From an uncultured Pseudomonadota bacterium (GTDB taxonomy: Bacteria; Myxococcota_A; UBA796; CAJQPC01): a stretch of DNA of 64,000 nucleotides. This document shows positions 9,272 through 17,249 of this stretch, piece after piece. How positions within the stretch are numbered: position 1 is the first letter of the stretch; each line of letters starts with the position of its first letter. Below the pieces are notes generated by a model that was not told where the DNA came from, made no database searches, and was given only the letters and a program-made list of their open reading frames with translations. The DNA lies in NCBI GenBank assembly GCA_913060515.1, contig CAJXRZ010000011.1, forward strand, positions 40,329 to 104,328. Reading direction: 5' to 3'. Both the position numbers and the translations under genes were made by a program.

Positions 9272-9298
9272 GGGTTCGCCCTATCGTACGTGGGCGCC

Positions 9299-10189
9299 CT
9301 AGCGTCGGCGGTCGCCAAACTTGGAGTCGGAGCGCATGGGGTTGGGGTCCCGCGCATCCCGCCCATCTTTGCCAATGCCCTGCTCCGGTGAGAAGGCGTC
9401 GATCTCACGGACCAGCCTGCGAGTCGGCTTGTTTGCGAACTCGGCGATCGCCTCCGTCACGCGCATGCCAGCAGGCTCCAGCATGGGGTGATGCGCCACA
9501 TCGTCGAATCGCCAGAGAACTGCACCAAAGTGGTCTGCAAGCAGACGCGATTGGTGCAGAGTGACAATGGGATCCTTGAAGCCGTGAATCACCAGCATTG
9601 GGGAGGAGATCCCACCCAGCGGGATGTCAGGGCGAGCCAAGGCAAGGTCCTTCGCCAGACCGTTGGGCCAGGGTGTCAGACGGGCGAGTGCCTGACTGCG
9701 CGCCGGCTCTTCGACTTGATCGAAGCCACAGGCCAAGTAGGCCTTGTGGGAGAGGTTCAGTGGCTTTCCACGAACCAGACCGGCCAGCGTCGGCAGAATG
9801 GCGCGAACACCAACCTTGGTGGGACGGAGAAAAACTGCCTTGGGCGGGGCGCTGGCCACGCAGATCACCCCAGCCAGCTCACGACGACTGGCAACCATCT
9901 GGGCCACCAGCCCGCCCATGGAGTGCCCGACCAAGACCACTTCTTGGTCCAGAGAATCCAAGAGGGCCTCGACCTGATTGGCGAGATCCTCCAGGTGCAC
10001 GTTCTGGCCCGCTTCCGAGCCGTGGCCAGCAAAATCCATGGCCAAGGAAGACAGACCATGGGCTTCCGCCCAGTGAGCTTGGTCCCTCTCCCAGATCCAC
10101 TTTCCAAGCCCAACTCCGTGGAGCAAGACAAGAAGGGGGCCCGAGCCGGAGCCCTGGACGTGGTGCTGCGCGTTCGCTGGGGTCTGCAT
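9299..10189 (-). CDS. Alpha/beta-fold hydrolase
   Basis: The 296-residue product has a clear alpha/beta hydrolase triad. The oxyanion region is LLHGVG. The nucleophile Ser90 lies in the elbow GHSMGG (88-93). Asp206 lies in HGFKDPI, and a His lies in VAHHPML (about 233-234). The family includes esterases, haloperoxidase-like enzymes and lipases, and the substrate cannot be told from sequence. The last 50 residues are basic and low in predicted order. It is convergent with pyrD and stands alone. There is no signal peptide, so it is probably cytoplasmic. Confidence 0.85.
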   Translation of the reverse strand: MQTPANAQHHVQGSGSGPLLVLLHGVGLGKWIWERDQAHWAEAHGLSSLAMDFAGHGSEAGQNVHLEDLANQVEALLDSLDQEVVLVGHSMGGLVAQMVASRRELAGVICVASAPPKAVFLRPTKVGVRAILPTLAGLVRGKPLNLSHKAYLACGFDQVEEPARSQALARLTPWPNGLAKDLALARPDIPLGGISSPMLVIHGFKDPIVTLHQSRLLADHFGAVLWRFDDVAHHPMLEPAGMRVTEAIAEFANKPTRRLVREIDAFSPEQGIGKDGRDARDPNPMRSDSKFGDRRR

Positions 10190-10262
10190 CGCTCCGATCT
10201 ACCCGATCCAGGGCCCAAATGCACCTTGGCCAGACCCCTCCCCTGCGCTTAGAGCAAGAAGA

Positions 10263-11537
10263 ATGTTGCTGCTCCTGCTGGCCTGCGGAATGCGAGAGCT
10301 CCCGCCGCACCTTCAAGTGGAGGCCGTCCAGGCGCCCAAGGAGCTGCCAACGCCCGCCACCCTAAACGAGGCGGTCGCGATTCTGGTCCAGCGGGATCCG
10401 CTCCTTCGCCGCCCTCCAACCCAGGCAGCGCGGCGTTGGCCCGCCCTGGCCCCGGAGCTGAGCGCCTACCTCGATGCAGTGGAGCTGACCCCAGATAGTC
10501 CCGCAGCATTTCAAGCCCTTGAGGAAGCACACCCGACCACTGTCGCGGTGCCGCTGGCCCGAGGTTGGCGCCTTGCAGCTGTTGAGCCTCTGGCCTCTAC
10601 CCTGGCGGGCTCGCTCACCACACAACGCAACGCTGGCCTCTGGCTCACCCCCCTGCGAAACAGCGGTGTGCAACCAGAAGACCGGGGTCCGTGGTCTTGG
10701 CTTCCCCTCTCTCAGGTCCTTAGCTACGGTGAGTCCTGGGTGCTTCGCGCATGGCTGGCGCATCCAGATATCCCCCGCGAAGCTGCAGCAGAGGCGATCC
10801 GCGATCCGGCCTACGGACGACTTGCACTGACAGTGGAAGGCAAGCTCATCACGGGCTCAGATACGCCCAGCCCCCTGAGCCTGGACACACTGGACCAAGT
10901 GGTGACGCTCTTCCTCCAGAGCGTGGCCGCTGATCGGGACAGTGAGCAAGCCAAGTACCGTGAGGCTCTCAGCACCATCGAGGGCCACGACGCCATAGGC
11001 GCACGTCCCCTCCTGGATCTCAGTCTTCAGATCCAATCCTCGTTGCAGGAACAAGGTGGACAATCTGCGAAGGGCGGCGCGCTCCTCGCTTGGCAGGTCG
11101 GACGCTGGATAGATCCCAGCCTCTCGCCAGGCTTGGATCGTTCCGAAGTCGTTCGGCAGGTGCCCGCTTGGGACCCTGCTCTGGAGAGCTTGGCCACCCT
11201 GGTTGAAGTGGCGATGCTCAAAGACTGCGTAGACCGGCTCGAGATCGGGCTGAAGAGAGAGCGAATCGCTCCACTCGCTCCGATGTTGGCCGACGCACTC
11301 ACTGGTTTTGGCCAGGGCGGTCTCCCCCTCCGTTGGCTCGAACGAGGCCGCCCCGAAGCAGCAACTTGGCTGGATCTGACCCGAGCAGCCGGACAGCCCG
11401 ATGGCACCACGCCTGCCGAGGGTCTGGCTGCCCTCCGCTCCCTGCTCGTACAAGCCTGCGATCGAGCACTGAGCCAGGAGCTCAGCGAAGAGCAGCGCAG
11501 CCTTGTCGAGCGAACCCGAGGGCGCGCGCTCCCATGA
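10263..11537 (+). CDS. Uncharacterised lipoprotein
   Basis: I do not recognise this 424-residue protein. It starts MLLLLLACG, a bare hydrophobic core with a lipobox at Cys8 and no basic residue before it. The mature part is mainly helical, rich in Ala, Leu and Pro, without Cys clusters or a known catalytic motif. Its stop codon overlaps the next gene's ATG (ATGA), so the two are probably co-translated and may act together at the outer membrane. Confidence 0.6.
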   Translation: MLLLLLACGMRELPPHLQVEAVQAPKELPTPATLNEAVAILVQRDPLLRRPPTQAARRWPALAPELSAYLDAVELTPDSPAAFQALEEAHPTTVAVPLARGWRLAAVEPLASTLAGSLTTQRNAGLWLTPLRNSGVQPEDRGPWSWLPLSQVLSYGESWVLRAWLAHPDIPREAAAEAIRDPAYGRLALTVEGKLITGSDTPSPLSLDTLDQVVTLFLQSVAADRDSEQAKYREALSTIEGHDAIGARPLLDLSLQIQSSLQEQGGQSAKGGALLAWQVGRWIDPSLSPGLDRSEVVRQVPAWDPALESLATLVEVAMLKDCVDRLEIGLKRERIAPLAPMLADALTGFGQGGLPLRWLERGRPEAATWLDLTRAAGQPDGTTPAEGLAALRSLLVQACDRALSQELSEEQRSLVERTRGRALP

Positions 11538-12436
11538 GACACGCACCTCTGGTCGAACGCTTTGAGCGACTCCGATTTCAGTCCCTCTGGCACCTCAACG
11601 TGGACCAGGACGAGCTCAAGCGCCTGGAGTCCGAGGTGCTCATCGGCCACCCACGTCACCCGCTGACTCTGAACCACGCGGCCCGCTTGGCCCTGCCAGA
11701 GACCGAGCTTCCATCTCCGCCGCGTGGGCTCTCTGGTGTCGCCTCCGCCTTCCTGGACGGAGACATCCCGGCAGCCAGAGCACTGCTCAAGCGCCACAGC
11801 GGACCCAGAATCTCAGTGCTGCAGGGTGACCTGGCGCTCGCGGACAGGGACCACAAGGCAGCCGAGCCGCACTATGAGAGCGCCCGCAGCATCTTCGGAG
11901 CGCACCCACCACTCTTGGCCAGATTGGCGCGTTGCGCCTTGTCCACCAAGAGAGTCGCCGTGTCCACGAAGCTGACCTTGGAGGCCCTCTCCATCAATCC
12001 CTTACACGGGAGCAGCCGAGCTCTACTCGGTCTGGGCGCCCAGAGTCAGGGCCAGCAACTCTTGGCGCTCCCGCTCTACGCCCCCGTTCGAGTCACCGCT
12101 GCCGGACTTGAGCTTGCACGGGACATGCCCGCCGGGCACCGAGACATTTGGCGCGCGTGGTACCAGGCCGATGCCAACGCCCTGCCCCTCGACCCACCCA
12201 AGGCCACTGCACACCGCGCCATGCTGAATCGCTGGCGCACCCAAGCTCGGGAACCCGGTCCGACCGATGCTCTCTGCGCACAGCTTCAGGCTTGGAAAGA
12301 TGACGGGCTGCTGGGTGCATACCAATGGAGCACCAACCTAAGCCCTGAGAATGCCCAAGAATTCCGCGACTGGGTAGATGCAAACCCAACCACGCTGATT
12401 CGATTCTGGGCACAGGCAATCCGCAACAAGGCCTGA
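11534..12436 (+). CDS. Uncharacterised helical-repeat (TPR-like) protein
   Basis: The product is 300 residues and has no signal peptide. The middle part looks like tetratricopeptide-type helices: DIPAARALLKRH, LALADRDHKAAEPHYESARSI, LLARLARCAL and TLEALSINPLHGSSRALLGLG. These place small and large residues where TPR units need them, although the units are too divergent to count safely. It starts within the stop codon of the upstream lipoprotein gene. Such pairs often assemble envelope complexes, but nothing here shows which one. Confidence 0.6.
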   Translation: MRHAPLVERFERLRFQSLWHLNVDQDELKRLESEVLIGHPRHPLTLNHAARLALPETELPSPPRGLSGVASAFLDGDIPAARALLKRHSGPRISVLQGDLALADRDHKAAEPHYESARSIFGAHPPLLARLARCALSTKRVAVSTKLTLEALSINPLHGSSRALLGLGAQSQGQQLLALPLYAPVRVTAAGLELARDMPAGHRDIWRAWYQADANALPLDPPKATAHRAMLNRWRTQAREPGPTDALCAQLQAWKDDGLLGAYQWSTNLSPENAQEFRDWVDANPTTLIRFWAQAIRNKA

Positions 12437-12475
12437 GCACGGAACACCGAAGCCGGAGCAGAGTCCCCAGAGCAC

Positions 12476-12503
12476 AAAACCCCCGAGCCCGAAGGCCCAG
12501 GGG
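12476..12503 (-). terminator. Rho-independent terminator for the lamin-tail lipoprotein gene
   Basis: On the minus strand a 10-bp GC-rich stem (12480-12489 with 12494-12503, two G-T pairs) closes a UUCG tetraloop and is followed by TTTT at 12479-12476. It lies 22 bases past the stop codon. Confidence 0.8.
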
Positions 12504-12524
12504 TCTGTGTTCAAGCTGCGAGGT

Positions 12525-14432
12525 TCAAGAACCGGTGCAGTTGTAGCTCAAGGTGACGGTGTCCTCGGAAGAGGTCGCGCCGTAGCAGTCCGTCACGGAC
12601 AGCGCCATGACGACGGATGCAGTGGTGGTGCTGCCGTAGGTTGCGCTGACACCGGAGACCGTCACGGTAGGCGTTGCACTGGTGCTGTCGTCGATGCTCA
12701 CAGTTGCGCTGTCAGCGTCGGAGACGGACCAAGCGTAGGTCATCCAGTAGTCCGAGTTCGCATCGGAGGAGCCGCTACCGTCGAGCTCGTACTCATTCTC
12801 ACCACAGTCGTCACAGTCGTAGCTTGCGCCGTAGCTGATGGACTGGCAGGTGACGCTCTCAGAGTAGGAGTCGTCCGAACCAGCTTCAGCTACCGGAGTA
12901 GCGTTGTCTGGCGCAGCAACCACGGTCGCGACCATGGACACTGGGTAGCTGACGGTTCCACCATCGCTGACGGTCAGCGTGAAGACGTAGCTTCCGCTGA
13001 CGTCTGGCGTGAAGGTCGGGTCAGCTGCCGTGTAGTCGCTCAAGTCCGAGGTGGTTGCCACGGAACCGCTGGGGGCTGAGGTGAGCTCCCACTCGTAGGT
13101 CAGGACACCGGACGAATCTGGGTCGTAGGAACCGGAACCGACCAAAGCCAGCTCATCACAGCTCTCAAGGCTGGAGCTTGCCTCGTAGCTGGCAACAGCG
13201 ACAGGCATCAGCTCGGCGTAGCCGTCACAGTCGTTGTCCACGCCGGCCTCGAGCTCGGGAGCCCCGGGGTAGACGGTGGAGCTGGTGTCATCACAGTCAC
13301 CCTGGTCACGGGTGTAGCCGTCACCATCGTGATCAAAGGTAGAGCAGAGCTCGTTGCCCGTACCAGGGGAGCCAGCGTCACCGCGTCCGTCCCATGGGTC
13401 CAAAGCGGTGCACCAGTTTCCGGGTACGTCGTTGGCTCCGAGAGCCAGAACGTCGGGCTCCAAGTTGAGCGAGCCACCGTCGGGGTCAGGCATTGTGGCG
13501 CCGTCGTCCCAGGTAACGATGTCGATCACCACGCCGTCCGCGACCAACGACAAATCATCGCTCTCGTTGGACAAGGTGATGCCGGAGTACTCGTAGTCCA
13601 CTTCAACGTTGCCGTTGGTCTTGGTGTCCGCGTTGCTGCCCAAGACAACAAAGCCACCCGCGGGAACCACAAGGGGGTCGCCAGGCAGGACCGTATGGGT
13701 CTGGGAGCCGGACTGGATGGTGATTCCGTCAATGGCCAAGTCGGCGCCGGAGCTGTTGTAGAGCTCGAACCACTCGCCGTTGGGGTCGGTGACGCCCTGC
13801 GGGTTGTTCATGATCTCGTTGATCACGAGCTCACCACCGCTCCACGGCAGCTCATCTACGGAGCCGTCGCAGTCGTTGTCGATGCCGTCAGCATCAATCT
13901 CGCTGTGACCGGGGTATGCCTCGGCCTCGTTGTCGTCGCAGTCGTCCTGGCACTGGGTGTAGCCGTCGCCGTCGACGTCGTAGCCCTCGTCGATGAGCGA
14001 GTCACCGTCGTTGTCCAAGCCGTCGCAGGTCTCGCTGCCCACGCAGTCGGCCACGCCGTCGTTGTCGGAGTCGGCAAAGCCTTCGTCCACGCCGCCGTCG
14101 CCGTCGTTGTCCAGACCATCACAGTCCTCGACATCCATGCAGTCTGCGATCGAGTCGCCGTCGGCGTCGCCGAAGCCTTCGTCCGCAAGGGAGTTGCAGT
14201 TGTCATCGATGCCGTTGCAGTCTTCTGCGCGACCTGGGTAGATCTCGGCGTCGTTGTCGTCGCAGTCGCCGTCGGCCGCGGTCACACCGTCGCCGTCACC
14301 ATCCAGTGGGTTGGCGGAGTCCACGACAATGGGGTCCTCGCTGTCGACTGCAGCAACGTCGTCGCCTTTGCACCCCGAGAGGGCGATAAGGATGGAGGTA
14401 ACGAAAACTGCAGTGGCGGTTCTCTTGATCAT
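12525..14432 (-). CDS. Secreted lipoprotein with MopE repeats, lamin-tail domain and PKD-like domains
   Basis: The 635-residue product has a standard lipoprotein signal (MIKRTATAVF, lipobox ALSGC, Cys21). Residues of about 43-195 carry four or five MopE/thrombospondin-3-like Asp repeats such as CDGLDNDGDG and DGDGYTQCQDDCDD. Residues of about 199-360 form a lamin-tail domain (VINEIMNN, NGEWFELYN, FVVLGSN). Another Asp repeat (HDGDGYTRDQGDCDD) follows. Two PKD-like domains complete the protein, with disulphide-prone cysteines near the end (CQSISYGASYDCDDCGE). The architecture suggests a large calcium-binding surface protein. No enzyme domain is visible. Confidence 0.8.
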   Translation of the reverse strand: MIKRTATAVFVTSILIALSGCKGDDVAAVDSEDPIVVDSANPLDGDGDGVTAADGDCDDNDAEIYPGRAEDCNGIDDNCNSLADEGFGDADGDSIADCMDVEDCDGLDNDGDGGVDEGFADSDNDGVADCVGSETCDGLDNDGDSLIDEGYDVDGDGYTQCQDDCDDNEAEAYPGHSEIDADGIDNDCDGSVDELPWSGGELVINEIMNNPQGVTDPNGEWFELYNSSGADLAIDGITIQSGSQTHTVLPGDPLVVPAGGFVVLGSNADTKTNGNVEVDYEYSGITLSNESDDLSLVADGVVIDIVTWDDGATMPDPDGGSLNLEPDVLALGANDVPGNWCTALDPWDGRGDAGSPGTGNELCSTFDHDGDGYTRDQGDCDDTSSTVYPGAPELEAGVDNDCDGYAELMPVAVASYEASSSLESCDELALVGSGSYDPDSSGVLTYEWELTSAPSGSVATTSDLSDYTAADPTFTPDVSGSYVFTLTVSDGGTVSYPVSMVATVVAAPDNATPVAEAGSDDSYSESVTCQSISYGASYDCDDCGENEYELDGSGSSDANSDYWMTYAWSVSDADSATVSIDDSTSATPTVTVSGVSATYGSTTTASVVMALSVTDCYGATSSEDTVTLSYNCTGS

Positions 14433-14481
14433 GAGGCGGTCTCCCCAACAAAGGTGGGCTGGTCAAAGTACGGTCCTGCGC

Positions 14482-14511
14482 ACATTACCGCGAAGGGGGC
14501 CCACTCCACAA
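14482..14511 (-). promoter_or_regulatory. Candidate promoter for the lamin-tail lipoprotein gene
   Basis: On the minus strand TTGTGG (14511-14506) and TAATGT (14487-14482) are separated by 18 bases, about 50 bases upstream of the start codon. The rest of the 14433-14667 stretch holds no gene that I can support. Confidence 0.35.
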
Positions 14512-14667
14512 GAAAACCTGTCCTTTTCTCCGCAACTTTGAATCCCAATATGGGTACCCACGCTTCCCTCAAGCCGGGGCCCGGGCCTGCTGGCGGACAT
14601 CTAGCTGTATTCCTTGGCCTTCAGCAGAACTGCCGACCCAGGAGATCGCCACCCCGGGTTTTTTCCC

Positions 14668-14695
14668 TTGACAGCCCCCACCTTCAAGATAGATG
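14668..14695 (+). promoter_or_regulatory. Promoter of tRNA-Gly(GCC)
   Basis: A perfect TTGACA (14668-14673) lies 16 bases before TAGATG (14690-14695), followed by a GC-rich stretch and then the tRNA 39 bases later. Confidence 0.6.
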
Positions 14696-14733
14696 TCGGG
14701 GGCTCAACGAGGCGCTTGTCTCGTCGCACCTGA

Positions 14734-14809
14734 GCGGGAGTAGCTCAGTTGGTAGAGCGCCAGCTTGCCATGCTGGTTGTCGCGGGTTCGACTCCCGTCT
14801 CCCGCTCCA
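14734..14809 (+). tRNA. tRNA-Gly(GCC)
   Basis: The 76-base cloverleaf has a GCGGGAG/CTCCCGC acceptor stem and the D-arm consensus GCTCAGTTGGTAGAGC. The anticodon stem CCAGC/GCTGG presents GCC at 14767-14769. A T-loop (GGTTCGACTCC) follows, and the terminal CCA is encoded in the gene. It reads GGC and GGU. Confidence 0.97.
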
Positions 14810-14814
14810 TTCTA

Positions 14815-14840
14815 GGCCGCCCTTCGGGGCGGCCTTTTTT
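14815..14840 (+). terminator. Rho-independent terminator of tRNA-Gly
   Basis: A perfect 8-bp stem (14815-14822 with 14827-14834) closes a TTCG loop and is followed at once by six T residues. Confidence 0.95.
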
Positions 14841-14904
14841 GCCTCTGCGCAACAAGCAGCGAAGCCTGCACCGAATCCGACCCGCAATGCGCGAAATCGG
14901 CGGC

Positions 14905-16095
14905 TCAGCTTCCTTGCGCTTTGCCATCTACAAAGCGTCGGCCCTTCCATTCCGCTTCAACTCCGAAGAGTGAACGCAGAAGGATCCAGGCGAAGAGCAA
15001 GTTGCCGAGGGGATGCGTCAGGGCATGCCAACCGCTTCGCCCATCTTGGCGCTCGAGGCGAAAGCGGAAGACGTGAATCAAGATCGCGATCAGCGCAAGC
15101 CAGAGCGTCCACTCCCAACCAGGTCCTGCCCACAGGCCAAGCTGGCTGGCAACGCTGGCGGCCAGCAGGCCGTAGGGCAACAAGGTGCTGACGCCGATGA
15201 ACATGAGGGCGCCGATGGCGACCCCGGGGCGTCGGTCCATTCCTTCGTACAAGTTCTTGCCGTAGCCGGAGACGATCTCCGAGAGGGCGGTGTAAAGCCG
15301 GACGCGAAAGGCGCCTGGGGCGTGGAACAGCCCCGTGGCCAGCGCCCGCTGCTTGAAGGCTTTGGCCAAGCGCACGTCCTCTAGGACTTCGGCACGCACG
15401 GCCTCGTGGCCTCCCAAGCTGTCGTAGCCCTCTCGGTTCACAAGGATGAACTGACCATTTGCAAACGCCTCCGGCCGTCCAGGGTCGTTGACCGCTTCCA
15501 GGTCGACGGCGCCGCGAATGAACCAGCCGATCACCGGGATCACGGCCCCCTCCCAAAAGCTCTCTAGGGCCCAGTCACCAAAGAGCGACAAGAGCTGAAG
15601 CTGGTCCCGCTCCATTCGTGCGCAGGCACGGGATGCGGCCCAAGGCGCAAGCCTCAAGTCGGCATCGACAAAGAGAAGCTGCACTCCTCTGGCCTCGCTG
15701 GCGGCGCGCTGACAAGCCCATGGCTTGCCGGCCCAACCTGCTGGCGGCTCTGTACCAGCGATCACCCGAAGGCGAGGATCCCCTCCCCCAGCATCCAATG
15801 CCTCTTGGCGCGTTTGGTCTGTGCTCCGGTCATCGACGACGATCAACTCAAGATTGGGATGGTCCTGTTCCAGCGCCGAGAGCACGGCATCACCGATCTT
15901 GCCCTGCTCGTTGCGGGCCGGAATGCAGATGCTGAGCAGCGGCAGCTTCTCGGGTACAGCCTCGGACTCCGAGAGCCGGTAGCCCCTGCCCCAACGACCC
16001 ACTCCAGCAGCCAGCCCTGCCCAGGTCAGCGTCAACAACCCCAGGAAGGAGCCCGCCAGAACGACGCTCAAGCCTGGGTCAGACCACGCGATCAC
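14905..16095 (-). CDS. Membrane-associated family 2 glycosyltransferase
   Basis: The 396-residue product has a GT2 nucleotide-sugar fold. An N-terminal membrane helix precedes ICIPARNE (about 59-63), IVVDDRSTD (about 88), GWAGKPWACQ and the metal-binding VDAD (about 143-146). Two or three further membrane helices lie near the C-terminus. The GWAGK and DAD spacing resembles hopene/carotenoid-associated transferases (HpnB/CrtQ type), but the acceptor is not known. The start is the GTG whose last two bases overlap the upstream stop (GTGA), with GGAG upstream. The longer open frame would run deep into the previous gene. It is the third gene of a coupled surface-glycan operon. Confidence 0.8.
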   Translation of the reverse strand: MIAWSDPGLSVVLAGSFLGLLTLTWAGLAAGVGRWGRGYRLSESEAVPEKLPLLSICIPARNEQGKIGDAVLSALEQDHPNLELIVVDDRSTDQTRQEALDAGGGDPRLRVIAGTEPPAGWAGKPWACQRAASEARGVQLLFVDADLRLAPWAASRACARMERDQLQLLSLFGDWALESFWEGAVIPVIGWFIRGAVDLEAVNDPGRPEAFANGQFILVNREGYDSLGGHEAVRAEVLEDVRLAKAFKQRALATGLFHAPGAFRVRLYTALSEIVSGYGKNLYEGMDRRPGVAIGALMFIGVSTLLPYGLLAASVASQLGLWAGPGWEWTLWLALIAILIHVFRFRLERQDGRSGWHALTHPLGNLLFAWILLRSLFGVEAEWKGRRFVDGKAQGS

Positions 16096-17249
16096 AAGGA
16101 CTCCAAGCGGCCATCTCGGACCATGAAAGGACCTGGGGTCTCGGGAAGGGCGACACGAGAGAGGACCTGCTCGCCGACGACGCTGATCCCAGGGGGTATC
16201 GCCCGCCCTGGAGCGATCCACACGCCGCTGCCCACAAGGCTGCCGTGGCCCACGCACACCCCAGCCATCCCCAATGGAACGGGCTCGACCCCTGTGGCGA
16301 CCGGAATCCGCACCGGCGCATCCCCCAGCTTCTGATCCATGCCGTAGCTGCCTCTCTTCAGGCCAGCCCCCTCACCCAGAACACCCAGCTGCATCGCGCC
16401 CCCAAGCGCTGCGCCAGGCCCCAACACGCTGTACTTGACCAGAGCCTGCCGCTGAACGACGGCCCTCTCCCCAAGCACGGTGCCTTCCACGACGGCCAGC
16501 GGCTCAACCCGGGAGCCGGGTCCCAAGATGCAGCCCCGGACAACGGCGCCCGCCTGAACTTCGGCGCCCTCCATCAGGATCGAGGCCTCTACGACCGCGT
16601 CAGGGTGCACGCTCCCCCCCCTGGACAGCCCTTGGGGAATGCGACGGGGCCCCGCTCTGAAGAAGGCCCGAAGCACGTTCCACACCAACATGGGTCCATT
16701 GCCGAGCAGCTCTCCCCACAGCGTCGGGGGCAAGGAGAGCAAGTTTCCCCAAAGCAGACCAAGCCAGTTGCGCACGGGCAACACTAGCCTATCGCTGAGC
16801 GCCAAGTCCTCTCCGCCAGGGGCCATGTTCCCCAATACGCGCTCTTCAGGGTCCAGGACCAGGATCTTGGCCGCGGCCAGCCGAGCCTGCACGCCCCCTT
16901 GCCGGTCGGGCCGCAGGTAGCAGAGTCCATCGCTTTGAGCCTCAAGCGAGGCCATCTTCACGAGCGCACCGAGCTGTCCACCCAACTCCACCCGCACATC
17001 TTCACTCCCTGCCCGCCCGGCATGCCAAGCGGCATCCAGAGCCTTGGGCCCCAAAGCGCAGCCATCCGGCAGCACCAAGGCCTCCATTCCTGGCCGCCAC
17101 TCGTCCACGATCTCAAAGCCAGCGCGCGCCGCCGCCTGGGTCACCGAGTCGGCCAAGGTACCGGTCCCCAGTGGCATCTGGCCACTGACCCCGAGCCCCC
17201 GGAGCTCGCCGCTCCAAGGCAAAACCAGCAAGGTCTTACCAGAGGGCAT
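16092..17249 (-). CDS. Left-handed beta-helix (hexapeptide-repeat) protein, nucleotidyltransferase-like layout
   Basis: The 385-residue protein has an alpha/beta N-terminal half, a hydrophobic middle (about 165-200) and a C-terminal hexapeptide beta-helix. Repeats such as VHPDAVVEASILMEGAEVQ and VRGCILGPGSRVEPLAVVEG place I/L/V every sixth residue. The layout resembles sugar-phosphate nucleotidyltransferases or acyltransferases with LbH tails, but I see no GxGTR-type nucleotide loop at the N-terminus (it begins MPSGKTLLVLPWSG). The ATG overlaps the end of the upstream membrane-protein gene by 14 bases. The function is unknown beyond probable glycan or lipid modification. Confidence 0.65.
   Translation of the reverse strand: MPSGKTLLVLPWSGELRGLGVSGQMPLGTGTLADSVTQAAARAGFEIVDEWRPGMEALVLPDGCALGPKALDAAWHAGRAGSEDVRVELGGQLGALVKMASLEAQSDGLCYLRPDRQGGVQARLAAAKILVLDPEERVLGNMAPGGEDLALSDRLVLPVRNWLGLLWGNLLSLPPTLWGELLGNGPMLVWNVLRAFFRAGPRRIPQGLSRGGSVHPDAVVEASILMEGAEVQAGAVVRGCILGPGSRVEPLAVVEGTVLGERAVVQRQALVKYSVLGPGAALGGAMQLGVLGEGAGLKRGSYGMDQKLGDAPVRIPVATGVEPVPLGMAGVCVGHGSLVGSGVWIAPGRAIPPGISVVGEQVLSRVALPETPGPFMVRDGRLESL

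Noticed and set aside
13856..14206. Minus-strand Thr/Ala-rich frame and similar frames inside the Asp-repeat lipoprotein genes
   Set aside because: These are out-of-frame readings of GAC/GAT repeat DNA and not separate genes.
16092..16257. Upstream extension of the GT2 gene to 16257
   Set aside because: It would overlap the beta-helix gene by 166 bases with an Arg/Pro-rich N-terminus. The GTGA overlap at 16095 with GGAG upstream is much better.
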